Shown: positions 6,118 through 15,216 of the stretch, piece after piece | Layout: every line of letters begins with the position of its first letter | How positions within the stretch are numbered: position 1 is the first letter of the stretch | Program-made: the position numbers and the translations under genes | The notes under the pieces: model-generated | What the model saw: the letters and a program-made list of their open reading frames with translations, nothing else | Database searches by the model: none | Told to the model about the DNA's origin: nothing | IMG/VR virus record: IMGVR_UViG_3300018428_006193 | Coordinates: 1-37,325 of that record | DNA length: 37,325 nt | Strand: one strand, 5' to 3' | DNA from: a virus

Positions 6118-9100
6118 TTTGGATCATCCTTGTCTATTGGCACAAACATATCTGTTTTTAGATCGTATACAAGTCCGTGTTGAGTTGCCGGGTCACTGTT
6201 TGATTGACCAAACATTAGTTTTTGGTGCTGTGCTGTCAACACCTCTTTGCCGTTTTTGTCCTTGGTATAACACTTGGGATTCTTCATCCATAAAAACTTA
6301 CAACTGCCCCAGAACTTTTTGACATAGTTCATTCCTAGGTTCACTCCGTCCTTGCCCGACTGTCCTGCTATGTCCTGTCTGTATTCTGCTGTGAAGTTGA
6401 ACGAGGCATCGGTCTCGTGTTCAGGCGTGTGATTGTAGAAAAAGCCTATGTTCTTTTCTTTAGTGGTCTGTGTAAGGTCACTTTTTATGTTTGTGTAGTT
6501 TATGGTTCCGTCTAAATTCACGCTCTCGGCTACTTCCAGGTCCATCGTTCCCGATGTTATGTGACTTGGAAGTGAGAACGACCAACCGAGAGTATTGTGC
6601 TTATCTTTGTGTATTTCATAAGCCAATCTGTATGATTCTGTTTCAACGTCTGAGAATGATTTGATCAGGCTTCCATCCACTGTGTTCACATCTGTTTTAC
6701 CTCTAGAATAATCCAGGCTTATCACATTATTGCCCAATTGGTACTCTACTCCTAGTTGTCCAAAGTTTGTGGTATTATTATCGCCCACGGCAAGTACACC
6801 GTCTGACTCATTGCCCAACCAGGTCTCCTGTTCGCTCATTTGTCCGATGTTGGTTTTCAATTTCAATTTGTCATTCAAGAAAAAGAAGTTTTTACCAACA
6901 TTAGAAGTCCAGTCACCATTTCCGCTTTCCCCTGTGAATAGACCAAAATTCATAAATCCTAGATCGTACTGTCCTCCTTGGGTGTAAGAGCCATACATCT
7001 GATTCACTGGCAGATATGTGTATCCGTTCATTAGTTGGCTGACGTCACTGACTTTTCTTTTGTCCTTGACCACGAATGTCTCTCCAAGATTGATGTAGTA
7101 ATCTCTGTCATAGTCGTCTAGCACCATAATTTTTAGATTTGCCAAACTTGACGGCAATGCTGTACCTGTAGAGTAATATGTGTTGTTCAAACCTACAGTT
7201 GGATTGTCTACCCTGCCCGAGGTTGGTATTCCTACAGCACCTTGGGGTTTTGTAGCCTCATTGAGATCAAGTAGACCTTGTCCGTGAATGTTCACATCAT
7301 AACCCGTGAGGTTCTTGTCCGCTGTGTTCATTACGAGTTTAACTAGATTTTCTCCCTTCATATGTGGCCACATCTGATGTAGCACACCAAATGCTCCAGT
7401 AACGTGCGGAGCCGCCATCGATGTACCACTGGCTTTCATATAATCTGTGTTACCTAGAGTTGTTGGAACCGCTGAGGTAATGTTGTCACCAGGAGCAAGT
7501 ATATAAAAGTCTGAGATTCTATAAGTGTCATTACAAGTATTGTTGACAGTGTTGATATCCAAACACACGTGACCTGCTTTGTTACCTGACACATTGGAAC
7601 CGTTCCAACTACCTACTATGACCATCTTGCCACCTAGTATTAAATTACCGTTGGCATCCTCTTCCACTGCCCATATGCCTGGATCACCTGCGTGTTCAAA
7701 TCCATAGTTACCTGCGGAATTGACCAAAATTATATCATTGTCTGTGGCCACCTTCCAGTATCTGGCATCACCGGCACCGTTTCCGATTATCTTGCTTGTG
7801 ATTTCACTGGCGTTGAAAGTACCGTCGGATAATTCTGTTACAGTAGAACCAGAACTGCTTGTGAAAAGTTGTGGAGTGTTGAAACTCATATTGACAGCAA
7901 CAATGTTCATACCCTCGCCACCATTGTCACTTGGAGATTTCAATTTTGCCATATCGTGTAGTGCCTGCTGAGCAGAACCTTTTGATATGCCCCCTCTGCC
8001 GTAGTAGTCAACGTTGGCTCCTACCAGTTCGGCATCGAACGCCACACCGTGTGTGCCTGTGCCATCATTCTTGCCTGCCATTATACTTGCGACGTGAGTT
8101 CCGTGGTATTGAGTGTTACCTCCGTCCTCGACAGTGTTCTCGTACCTAGTGTAATCTTTGTACCATTTGTATTTGCCATCTAGTTCTGGATGATCTGTTT
8201 GTTGCCAGGTGTCAATCACTCCCAGTACCGATCCCTTACCTGTCCATCCTCTGGCATAGGCATCAGCGGCATTGATAGTGTCCAGGCCACCACCTTTGTT
8301 GTATTCTGCAGTTTTGTGATCGGCAACAGTTGTGCTCATATTCGCTGTTGGAGTACCCAAATTGGTGTCATTGTCTGTGTACTCGTTTGAAACCAGTTGT
8401 GTGCTCAATTGTGTTCCAGCATCCGATGTCGTCACAACCTGCTCTGACGTGTCCTCGCTTTGAAGAATGTTCACAGATCTCTGTTCGGTTCTGACAACCA
8501 CAGTGGTCCAGTCGCCTGTGTCAACAGTGGCAGTGCCGTCTATGTTTTCTGTTGTGCCGTCCAGATAAGTTATTTTTTGCTTTGGAGTTGTTGTTGTTAT
8601 TGTTCTAGTATTTTTCTTAATGGTGTCTGTGTAGTGCCTTGTTCTATAGACAAGAGTAGTGATAGGTGTAGTCACAGTGGTGTCAACATATCTCGTGACA
8701 GTGACAGTTGAAGTATTGTTACCATGATCTGTGGTAGTAGTTACATCTCTATTGGCAGTGGTTGTGGTTGCCATACCTTCCTGTGTTTCTGTGGTTGTGT
8801 TTTCGGCATCTGTATAAGTGGTCACTGTGAACTCGTCAGATTCTTCAGTGACTGTGGTAACTACCGGATCGAGGTCAACTGTTGCTGTGACAGGATTATC
8901 ACCTTGTCTTGTTTCAGTTTCCGTTGTTACAGTTGGGTCTAATTCTGTTGTGGCACTTGAAATTTCTGTACAGGTCTGGGCACCATCAGAGTATGTGCCG
9001 TTCAACAGTGTTGTTCTCTCAAAGGTGCATCTTGTCGTGACAGTGGTTCTTAGATTTTTTGTAGTGGTAGTTTTTGTTCTTGTCTCGCTCCCACCACCAG

Positions 9101-9767
9101 CATAAACAGTTTCCCAATCTGAATAACTTACACTAGAAGTTCCAGTTGAGTCAGAATCAGATGTGCTATCATTTGATACTGTTTCTGTTTTCTTTACAAG
9201 TTTGGTTGATGCGTATGATGTTGCTGTTGTGTCCTTTTCTGTATTAATAATCTCTTGTGCTTTTTCTTCTTTTGCTATGGTGTTGTAATCGGCAAGTGTG
9301 ATCGTTCTGCCGTCGGCAACTTTCTGGATGATAGGTTTCACACTGTTTTTGAGATAAAGGAAAGCCGCATAGGCTTCTTTGTATGAGTCTGAATTGTATA
9401 TCGTATATCTATCGCCATCGCTTTGTTGTGCTATAAGTTCTTCTGTCTGTGTCCATAGACTGTCTGCCTGGTCTAACATTCCTATCAGTGTGTTAGCAGT
9501 TTCTATGTCTTCACTGGTAGGACCCGTAAGAATAGCAGAAAGAGAACTGTATTCTCCTCCAGATACCACAGAGTTGAAATTGTTAATAAGATTTGAATAA
9601 TTGGAAATGATGTTTTGTGAACCAGAAAGGTTACTTAGGTCTTCTTGGACAAAGTTAGAAACTGTGCCAACTGCACCGCCTCCACCTCCACCTCCACCAC
9701 CGCAGGCAGTAAGTGTAGTGGCCAAAACAGTGGCCAGTGCGGTATTTTTAAACTTTCCCCTAAGCAT
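6105..9767 (-). CDS. Lipoprotein-like subtilisin-family (S8) serine protease with Thr-rich stalk
   Basis: A 1220-residue secreted protease. The N-terminus has a signal peptide ending LTAC, a lipobox with Cys22, followed by nine glycines, as in bacterial surface lipoproteins. Residues about 180-430 are Thr/Val-rich and repetitive, like an extended stalk. The S8 catalytic domain spans about 505-840: Asp near 518 (LGVIDTW), His near 556 (YHGTHVAS) and Ser near 780 (SGTSMAAPHVTG), in normal order. Residues about 880-1150 show alternating strands like an autotransporter barrel, but the C-terminus continues into a charged tail ending DPKWKK, not the usual aromatic end. It lies downstream of its own promoter and looks host-derived. 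Confidence 0.85.
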   Translation of the reverse strand: MLRGKFKNTALATVLATTLTACGGGGGGGGGAVGTVSNFVQEDLSNLSGSQNIISNYSNLINNFNSVVSGGEYSSLSAILTGPTSEDIETANTLIGMLDQADSLWTQTEELIAQQSDGDRYTIYNSDSYKEAYAAFLYLKNSVKPIIQKVADGRTITLADYNTIAKEEKAQEIINTEKDTTATSYASTKLVKKTETVSNDSTSDSDSTGTSSVSYSDWETVYAGGGSETRTKTTTTKNLRTTVTTRCTFERTTLLNGTYSDGAQTCTEISSATTELDPTVTTETETRQGDNPVTATVDLDPVVTTVTEESDEFTVTTYTDAENTTTETQEGMATTTTANRDVTTTTDHGNNTSTVTVTRYVDTTVTTPITTLVYRTRHYTDTIKKNTRTITTTTPKQKITYLDGTTENIDGTATVDTGDWTTVVVRTEQRSVNILQSEDTSEQVVTTSDAGTQLSTQLVSNEYTDNDTNLGTPTANMSTTVADHKTAEYNKGGGLDTINAADAYARGWTGKGSVLGVIDTWQQTDHPELDGKYKWYKDYTRYENTVEDGGNTQYHGTHVASIMAGKNDGTGTHGVAFDAELVGANVDYYGRGGISKGSAQQALHDMAKLKSPSDNGGEGMNIVAVNMSFNTPQLFTSSSGSTVTELSDGTFNASEITSKIIGNGAGDARYWKVATDNDIILVNSAGNYGFEHAGDPGIWAVEEDANGNLILGGKMVIVGSWNGSNVSGNKAGHVCLDINTVNNTCNDTYRISDFYILAPGDNITSAVPTTLGNTDYMKASGTSMAAPHVTGAFGVLHQMWPHMKGENLVKLVMNTADKNLTGYDVNIHGQGLLDLNEATKPQGAVGIPTSGRVDNPTVGLNNTYYSTGTALPSSLANLKIMVLDDYDRDYYINLGETFVVKDKRKVSDVSQLMNGYTYLPVNQMYGSYTQGGQYDLGFMNFGLFTGESGNGDWTSNVGKNFFFLNDKLKLKTNIGQMSEQETWLGNESDGVLAVGDNNTTNFGQLGVEYQLGNNVISLDYSRGKTDVNTVDGSLIKSFSDVETESYRLAYEIHKDKHNTLGWSFSLPSHITSGTMDLEVAESVNLDGTINYTNIKSDLTQTTKEKNIGFFYNHTPEHETDASFNFTAEYRQDIAGQSGKDGVNLGMNYVKKFWGSCKFLWMKNPKCYTKDKNGKEVLTAQHQKLMFGQSNSDPATQHGLVYDLKTDMFVPIDKDDPKWKK

Positions 9768-9945
9768 TGAACACCCCCATCAGGTAAGCACCCAATAAAA
9801 AGAATAGGAAGTTTCTTGCCCACACGTAATAATTTTTGGTTATTTTGTACCCATTTTCTCTTAGACACATCAAATGGGCGTCCATAGATTCCACTGTCAC
9901 ATTCACGTCAACAGTTTCTATCTGTTCTAGTTCTCGATCGTTCAT
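9760..9945 (-). CDS. Small single-pass membrane protein
   Basis: A 61-residue protein with an acidic N-terminal half (MNDRELEQIETVDVNVTVES) and one C-terminal membrane segment (NFLFFLLGAYLMGVF). Its last 8 bases overlap the start of the subtilisin gene, so the two are probably cotranslated. The start lies only 6 bases after a good -10 hexamer, so the mRNA would be leaderless if this ATG is used; Met21 is an alternative start. It could anchor, regulate or give immunity to the protease, but this is inferred from pairing only. Confidence 0.6.
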   Translation of the reverse strand: MNDRELEQIETVDVNVTVESMDAHLMCLRENGYKITKNYYVWARNFLFFLLGAYLMGVFNA

Positions 9946-9951
9946 AGTCTA

Positions 9952-9979
9952 AGTATAACATAGAACGGAGTTACGTCAA
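9952..9979 (-). promoter_or_regulatory. Sigma70-type promoter for the subtilisin unit
   Basis: Read on the minus strand: TTGACG (9979-9974), a 16-base spacer, then TATACT (9957-9952), a near-consensus housekeeping promoter. The ATG of the small membrane protein follows 6 bases later. I found no -35/-10 pair of this quality elsewhere in the window; other units carry TAAATA boxes. This supports host-polymerase (early or constitutive) expression of the protease unit. Confidence 0.7.
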
Positions 9980-10030
9980 CCAAGTTGATCTTGCAGAAAA
10001 GTCAATGATTACAATGGTTTACAGAGGTGT

Positions 10031-10612
10031 TTAATTATTGTATAGGATTTTGCTCACGGATCCTGCGGTCATTCCAGTCATTTTTGCTCTTGTCCAAACA
10101 AAATTTCCTGTGAAATTTTTACCCGAAACAACTGTGCTTTGGTCTGTTGTGAATGTTGTCCCCGAAACATCAAACCAATCGTCTTCAGTTGGCGTGGTCG
10201 CCAATGATGCCTGCATCTTGATCGAACCTGTACAGGTGCTGTCAACGTGGTATGCCACTGTATGCACTCCATCCGTTTGTGAATAATAGCCATCACCTTT
10301 CTGTTTTGGCGTTACAAATCCAACGTGATCAATGACTGTGTTTGTTGAACCATCTGATGTTTCTGCTGTGACCACTTCTTCGACCACTATGCTGTATCCA
10401 TCTGACGCGACACTTTTCACTGTGAAAGTGGAGTTGTTGCTTGTGGTGCCAGTGACAGAAACAAGGTCGTATTGTGCGAGATTGGCCAGAGAAGTAGAGG
10501 TAGTAACTATCTTGTAAACTCCCGAAGTCGCGGTGAAACTTGCTCCCTCTGTTACAGTGATGTTCGCTTTGTGCGACTTTGATGCCGCTATAGTTGTGCT
10601 TGTCTGTGCCAT
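10031..10612 (-). CDS. Putative virion protein, Thr/Ser-rich beta structure
   Basis: A 193-residue protein beginning MAQTSTTIAASKSHKANITV, rich in Thr, Ser, Val and Gly, with regular beta-strand periodicity and no signal peptide. The C-terminal half (DDWFDVSGTTFTTDQSTVVSG) resembles the jelly-roll-like domains of phage tail or head-decoration proteins. No catalytic motif is visible. A GATAAATA box ends 5 bases before its ATG. It is assigned as structural from composition and late-type promoter; the exact role is unknown. Confidence 0.6.
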   Translation of the reverse strand: MAQTSTTIAASKSHKANITVTEGASFTATSGVYKIVTTSTSLANLAQYDLVSVTGTTSNNSTFTVKSVASDGYSIVVEEVVTAETSDGSTNTVIDHVGFVTPKQKGDGYYSQTDGVHTVAYHVDSTCTGSIKMQASLATTPTEDDWFDVSGTTFTTDQSTVVSGKNFTGNFVWTRAKMTGMTAGSVSKILYNN

Positions 10613-10616
10613 CGTG

Positions 10617-11252
10617 TTATTTATCGTATTTTGATGTAAGGTGTTGTGCTAGGTCATGGTCAACACTGGCCATGGTGTTTTGGTACAGGGCAAAATCTTG
10701 TTGGAAGACTGTTTCAAAGAAAAATGGTTTGAGATTTTGAGAAATTTTTTGGTAAATGTCTTGTTTGGTTTTGTCCGCCTTGTTGGCATACAAATTGTCA
10801 TTTACTAGGCTTTTTGAGGCAAGTTCGGGACAATGAACTTGGAAATATGACCTTAGCAGTTTTTCAGCAGGTAATGTGTCATGGTCCAATGGCAGGAATA
10901 CTGTCCTGTGCTCGATAGGAAGATACTGCAGGAAATACGGATAGGTATGGCAATCGGTGATGCAGATATTCTCTATGAATCTTAAAAAATTTTTGTCCTC
11001 CAACAATTTTTGATTTTGGGTGTTATATATCAATTGTGCAATTGCTTTCACCCGTCTTTTCTTAGGTTCAATGATAAATGTAAAAATCTTATCTGTCTCG
11101 AGAATTTCGTACTGTCTTATCTGTTCAAACCCAAATGTCTTGAACAGGTTTTCATAATAGGTGCCACCGCACTTGTCTGTCCTGATGTACACTATGTTCT
11201 TGTAGCGGAAAGTTCCTGGATCGTGTGTGTGAGCGTGATTAGTGGATGTCAT
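10617..11252 (-). CDS. Sulfotransferase-like protein
   Basis: A 211-residue protein from the ATG at 11252, which has AAAAGGA about 9 bases upstream; a longer frame to 11291 is less likely. Near the N-terminus, NIVYIRTDKCGGTYYENLF resembles the PAPS 5'-phosphate-binding loop of sulfotransferases (the usual pattern is a strand, then K-(S/T/C)-G-(G/S)-T). Later segments (FLPLDHD, FVIEP-like strands) are only loosely similar. Sulfotransferases move sulfate from PAPS to sugars or proteins. The substrate is unknown and the assignment is fold-level only. It overlaps the upstream gene by 14 bases. Confidence 0.55.
   Translation of the reverse strand: MTSTNHAHTHDPGTFRYKNIVYIRTDKCGGTYYENLFKTFGFEQIRQYEILETDKIFTFIIEPKKRRVKAIAQLIYNTQNQKLLEDKNFLRFIENICITDCHTYPYFLQYLPIEHRTVFLPLDHDTLPAEKLLRSYFQVHCPELASKSLVNDNLYANKADKTKQDIYQKISQNLKPFFFETVFQQDFALYQNTMASVDHDLAQHLTSKYDK
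10618..10625 (-). promoter_or_regulatory. Late-promoter-like box GATAAATA
   Basis: Minus-strand GATAAATA with only 5 bases to the ATG at 10612. If transcription starts where T4 late promoters start, the mRNA would be leaderless. Confidence 0.5.
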
Positions 11253-11553
11253 CTGACTTTTTCCTTTTGAACCTTGCGGTTTTTGGAGCAAGTCCGTATA
11301 CAGCGGCTAGATCTTTCGGATCCATTCCGTCCACTAGCAGTATGTCATTATACTTGATTTTAAGAAAAGGAGTTTCTGCCTCGATTTCAAATTCTTCGTC
11401 TGCCACACAATGATCGTTGTGTACTTCTTTGACCCTCAGTGTTTTTTGTAGTATTACCGGACTACCAAACTGCATCTTTCTTATCTTGGCATCGACCATG
11501 GTGCCATCTTTGAAGATCTTTCTATCTATTAACTTTTGTATTAAGTCTTGCAT
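11239..11553 (-). CDS. Hypothetical protein, 104 residues
   Basis: A small protein beginning MQDLIQKLIDRKIF and ending in a basic stretch (KTARFKRKKSDDIH). The middle has beta-strand character (GSPVILQKTLRVKEV, then TPFLKIKYNDILLVDGMD). The family is not recognised. It overlaps the upstream gene by 32 bases and the downstream sulfotransferase-like gene by 14. The segment KYNDILLVDGMDP could be a small regulatory or beta-barrel fold. No function is proposed. Confidence 0.6.
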   Translation of the reverse strand: MQDLIQKLIDRKIFKDGTMVDAKIRKMQFGSPVILQKTLRVKEVHNDHCVADEEFEIEAETPFLKIKYNDILLVDGMDPKDLAAVYGLAPKTARFKRKKSDDIH

Positions 11554-12223
11554 TTTTTTTTACCTTTATGAATTGTATGATTTTTTCTATGTTTTCTCCC
11601 AGCAACATATAAATTGGAGTCAACGATTTTTCGTCTTTTATATAGAAATAGCCATCTCCTGAATAGTCACTGACTCCTTGTAACCACCATTCGAAGTATT
11701 TGTTTGCGGAAAGTCCCACTTCTGGTTGTCCAATGATATATGCGGCCAACCCTTTCCTGAAGTTGTTATTTTTGGTGTATATTTTTTTCTTTAAAAACAC
11801 CTGGTACTGATATTTGTTGTGGGGCAATTTTGTGCAGAGCCTTTTGTTCTTATCAAGTTTTTTGGTGAGGGCAGGATCAACTGTTTCAACACCGATCCAA
11901 TTATTCCAGTATTTGTCTATTACACTTTTGATTACATTCTCAGAACCATAGAAACATATGTTGTCATTTTGTATTCTAAATTTTATGAATCTCCTGTGTT
12001 TAAGTATGTAACTGGCTAGAGATTTCGTTTCGCTTATATTTTTATCACTGTTGATAAATTTGTTGCCCGAAAATAATATTCTGCTTTTCAAATGAGAATC
12101 CACTTTTATTATTTTTTCTAGATGTTCTTTAGTGGTCGGCCAAAGGAACCCTGCTGTGGCAAATTTGAAAGTAGCCTTATGGGTGTATTTTCCGTAAAAA
12201 AGTTTATGATGATGTTTCCGCAT
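11522..12223 (-). CDS. Hypothetical protein, basic and aromatic-rich
   Basis: A 233-residue protein from ATG 12223 (an upstream TTG at 12250 is less likely). It begins MRKHHHKLFYGKYTHKATFKF and is rich in Lys, Asn, Tyr and Trp (for example YFEWWLQGVSDYSGDGYFYI). The composition suggests nucleic-acid binding, but no conserved motif is identifiable. It directly follows clpA with a 20-base overlap. Similar basic hypotheticals with a KYxxKATFK start occur in marine phages by recollection; their function is unknown. Confidence 0.6.
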   Translation of the reverse strand: MRKHHHKLFYGKYTHKATFKFATAGFLWPTTKEHLEKIIKVDSHLKSRILFSGNKFINSDKNISETKSLASYILKHRRFIKFRIQNDNICFYGSENVIKSVIDKYWNNWIGVETVDPALTKKLDKNKRLCTKLPHNKYQYQVFLKKKIYTKNNNFRKGLAAYIIGQPEVGLSANKYFEWWLQGVSDYSGDGYFYIKDEKSLTPIYMLLGENIEKIIQFIKVKKNARLNTKVNR

Positions 12224-14510
12224 CTTGAGTCTTTGGTTTGAATTGATCAAGCACTATCTTCTGTTTGAACTTGACTGTAAGTTTATCCTGCTCAATGTCG
12301 ACCTCGACTCTTCCGCCTTCTTTTAAATCTCCAAACAATATCATTTTCGATAGTGGTTTCTTGATCTCGTCATCTATCAGCCTACTCAACGGTCTAGCAC
12401 CCATTTTGCTGTCAAATCCTTTTTCTATGAGATATTCTATTGCCTTTTCAGTGGCATTTACTTCAACTGTTTTTTCGTTGGTCATTGCGTTCAGTTCTAA
12501 CAAGAACTTGCCTACTATCTTTTTCATAACATCTTTTGAAAGTTTGCCAAACTTGACAACCGCATCCAATCTGTTACGGAATTCCGGAGCAAAGAATTTT
12601 TTCATGGCATCATCATCTTCGGTCCTTTCCTTTTCACCAAAACCCAATGTGCCTTTTTCCATTTCTTCGGCACCAAGGTTGCTCGTCAATATCAAAATAA
12701 TATTTCTACAGTCTGCCTTTTTGCCATTTGAACCTGTTATTGTTCCATAGTCCATTACCTGTAACAACATATTTGATACATCTCTGTGTGCTTTCTCGAT
12801 CTCGTCAAACAGCACAACTGCGTGTGGATTTTTCTCTATCTCGTTTATAAGCATACCGCCGCCCATATCCGAATCTTCATATCCAACATATCCTGGCGGA
12901 GAACCTATCAATTTAGCGATAGAATGTTTCTCTTGATATTCTGACATATCAAAACGTAAAAGTTTCACTCCTAATGTGTGAGCCAGTTGTTTGGCTGTTT
13001 CTGTTTTTCCACAGCCTGTTGGACCTAGGAACAGGAATGATCCTATGGGTTTGTTTAGTGATTTCAAACCTGCTCTAGATATCAATATCTTGTCAATCAC
13101 AGTGTTCAAGGCGTCATCCTGACCAAATACCTGTAGTTTCATTTTTTCTTCCAATGTCTTCAAGTTCACTGCCTGTTTCTGTGAAAGTTGTTCTATTGAT
13201 ATACCTGTCACTTTTGATATTTCGTGTATGATCTGATCGTGATCGATTTTTCCATCTTTGACAGAATTCAATCTCAGTCTAGCACAGGCGGAGTCTATGA
13301 TATCTATGGCCTTGTCCGGCAGTCTCTTGTCTGCGATAAATTTTTGTGAATATTCTACTGCGTCCTCACAGGCCTCATCTGTGATAGTACAGCCATGAAA
13401 TTTTTCATAGTAATGTTTGATTCCTTTGAGTATTTTAATAGATGTTTCGTTTGTGGGTTCGCCTACTTGTAGACGTTGGAAACGTCTCATTAACGCTCTG
13501 TCTTTCTCGAAAAATTTTCTGTATTCTTCCCAAGTTGTGGAAGCAATGACTTTGATTTCTGATCTAGTCAGCATAGGTTTTATCATATTAGCAAGATCCA
13601 TCCCACCTTGTCCGGTAGAACCAGCACCCACCATCATGTGTGCCTCATCTATGAACAGTATTGTTTTGCCTTTTTGTTTCAGTGCGTTGATCACTAATTT
13701 CAATCTTTCTTCAAAATCTCCTCTGAATTTGGATCCTGCCAGCATAGCAGAAACGTCTAGACTGAACACAATATGATCTTTCAAATATTCTGGAACATCG
13801 TCTTTGTTCTTTGCAATTCTACGAGCCAGTCCTTCAACGATGGCAGTTTTACCCACACCCGGGTCTCCCACTATAAGAACGTTTGATTTGTTTCTTCTGG
13901 CCAGTATCTGTTTTAGAACTTCTAGTTCTTCTTCTCTGCCAATGACTGGGTCAATCTTCTTGTCAAAATATTTTTGATTCAAGTTTTCAGTGTAACTCCT
14001 TAGAACCTTGTCTGCCTGGTTTGGTCTCAGTTTTTGTTCGGGCCCGCCACTACTAATGCTATCTTCCCCTAACACACTTTCGGCTGAGACAAGATCACTT
14101 AGGTCTTCTTTGTTCACGTTGTGTTTCTTCAAGAACAGTGCACCATAACTTTTCTTTTCCGCAAATATGCTCAATAGAACGTCTATGGGATTTACATCCT
14201 GTCTGCCCTGGAATAATGCCTGAGTGAACGCCCTGTTCATAAGCCTCTCCAATGAAGCGGTCTTCCTAGGAGATACAGGTTTGTCTCCTTTGTTTGTTAT
14301 GTCCTGACATTTGGTATCCAGATAATCTTCCACATCTTTGATCATTACCGCAACATTAACTTTGAAGTCGTGTAACACTGTGCCTACATCTTTGTCTTTG
14401 ATGAGAGCCAACAACAGGTGTTCTATTGTGACGTATTCGTGTTTTCTGGATTCCGCTTCTTTGACAGCGTTCTCAAAAATATTCTCTAAATTTTCTTCTG
14501 CTTCTAACAT
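12204..14510 (-). CDS. clpA: ClpA-type Hsp100 AAA+ unfoldase
   Basis: A 768-residue Clp ATPase. It has an N-terminal Clp_N repeat domain (about 1-145), a first AAA+ module with Walker A GDPGVGKT near 214, and a second with GPTGCGKT near 496 followed by SPPGYVGYED. The C-terminal D2-small domain ends in a Lys/Asp-rich tail. There is no long ClpB middle domain, and the segment after the second Walker B contains TLGFGEK, a fit to the (I/L/V)-G-(F/L) loop that docks ClpA/ClpX/ClpC on ClpP. No ClpP is encoded here, so it would use host ClpP. Its ATG overlaps the deformylase stop as TAATG. Confidence 0.93.
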   Translation of the reverse strand: MLEAEENLENIFENAVKEAESRKHEYVTIEHLLLALIKDKDVGTVLHDFKVNVAVMIKDVEDYLDTKCQDITNKGDKPVSPRKTASLERLMNRAFTQALFQGRQDVNPIDVLLSIFAEKKSYGALFLKKHNVNKEDLSDLVSAESVLGEDSISSGGPEQKLRPNQADKVLRSYTENLNQKYFDKKIDPVIGREEELEVLKQILARRNKSNVLIVGDPGVGKTAIVEGLARRIAKNKDDVPEYLKDHIVFSLDVSAMLAGSKFRGDFEERLKLVINALKQKGKTILFIDEAHMMVGAGSTGQGGMDLANMIKPMLTRSEIKVIASTTWEEYRKFFEKDRALMRRFQRLQVGEPTNETSIKILKGIKHYYEKFHGCTITDEACEDAVEYSQKFIADKRLPDKAIDIIDSACARLRLNSVKDGKIDHDQIIHEISKVTGISIEQLSQKQAVNLKTLEEKMKLQVFGQDDALNTVIDKILISRAGLKSLNKPIGSFLFLGPTGCGKTETAKQLAHTLGVKLLRFDMSEYQEKHSIAKLIGSPPGYVGYEDSDMGGGMLINEIEKNPHAVVLFDEIEKAHRDVSNMLLQVMDYGTITGSNGKKADCRNIILILTSNLGAEEMEKGTLGFGEKERTEDDDAMKKFFAPEFRNRLDAVVKFGKLSKDVMKKIVGKFLLELNAMTNEKTVEVNATEKAIEYLIEKGFDSKMGARPLSRLIDDEIKKPLSKMILFGDLKEGGRVEVDIEQDKLTVKFKQKIVLDQFKPKTQDAETSS

Positions 14511-14983
14511 TATAAATTATTCTCCTCTGCTTTGAGATCAAAAGTGATGCCATTCAAATGGTCCAATTCGTGCTGGAAACATCTTGCTTCTAATCCTGAT
14601 AATTTTGCTCCCAATGTATCACCTTTCATATTTTGCCATTCAACTTCTACTTCTTTGGATCTATAGACATTATAGACCACTCCCGGAAAACTCAGGCATC
14701 CTTCTTCATCTATCTCTAGTTCGTCTGATGCTTTTGTTACCTTTGCGTTGTAAAGTATAGCAGGTTTTTTGAATTCGTCAAATGATTCATGTCCTATACT
14801 AAAAAATCTTTGTGTTATGCCTATCTGGTTAGCGGCAAGACCAATTCCTCTGCCCCTTATCATTAGATGTATGTAATCTTTTTCAAATTGCGACCAATCA
14901 TTATATCCCGCGGGTGGCATAAAAAAGTTCACAGGAGTGCTGATCTGCCTTAGTGTAGGATAGGGAAATAATTTTATAATCAT
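14510..14983 (-). CDS. def: Peptide deformylase
   Basis: A 157-residue deformylase that removes the formyl group from new N-terminal methionines. All three family motifs are present: GIGLAANQIG (46-55), EEGCLSFPG (93-101, metal ligand Cys96) and QHELDHLNG (137-145, ligands His138 and His142, catalytic Glu139). It lacks most of the C-terminal helix of bacterial enzymes, which is common for phage-encoded versions. It starts in an ATGA overlap with the 78-residue gene and ends in a TAATG overlap with clpA. A likely role is to support rapid synthesis of phage or host proteins late in infection. Confidence 0.93.
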   Translation of the reverse strand: MIIKLFPYPTLRQISTPVNFFMPPAGYNDWSQFEKDYIHLMIRGRGIGLAANQIGITQRFFSIGHESFDEFKKPAILYNAKVTKASDELEIDEEGCLSFPGVVYNVYRSKEVEVEWQNMKGDTLGAKLSGLEARCFQHELDHLNGITFDLKAEENNL

Positions 14984-15216
14984 TCTAAAATTTCAACCTC
15001 TGCTTCTGTTTCTATTACCACTCTAGCACCGCAAGGAAGAATAGGCTTGCCATTACCGCCATAGACAACCGTGGATGGGCCATTGATAGCGACACGATGG
15101 CAATAGGTATTCTTAGAACCCTGCTTAACCGTAATAACTGGATCGTTTCTTTCATTTTTTTTATTGCTCCTTATGACGTGTTGATTGACGTGTATGTACT
15201 TCTTTTTTGTTCTCAT
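14980..15216 (-). CDS. Small basic conserved protein, 78 residues
   Basis: A 78-residue protein beginning MRTKKKYIHVNQHVIRSNKK. It has a basic N-terminus and a beta-rich C-terminal half (INGPSTVVYGGNGKPILPCGARVVIETE). It is placed between dnaJ and peptide deformylase with ATGA overlaps on both sides, so it belongs to the same operon. I recall similar small proteins in T4-like cyanophages without a known role. It may be a nucleic-acid-binding or chaperone-associated protein, but nothing in the sequence shows this. Confidence 0.65.
   Translation of the reverse strand: MRTKKKYIHVNQHVIRSNKKNERNDPVITVKQGSKNTYCHRVAINGPSTVVYGGNGKPILPCGARVVIETEAEVEILE

Noticed and set aside
8190-9105. Several plus-strand open frames opposite the Thr-rich part of the subtilisin
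   Set aside because: They are Cys/Ser/Val-rich artefacts of the repetitive Thr codons on the other strand.
9601-9798. Plus-strand frame with a poly-proline run
   Set aside because: The prolines are the complement of the poly-glycine after the lipobox; it is a shadow.
9946-10030. Possible small RNA or tRNA in the gap before the subtilisin unit
   Set aside because: No cloverleaf or strong hairpin is visible; the gap is explained by the sigma70 promoter.
12204-14510. ClpB (disaggregase) instead of ClpA
   Set aside because: There is no long middle coiled-coil domain between the AAA+ modules, and an LGF loop is present.
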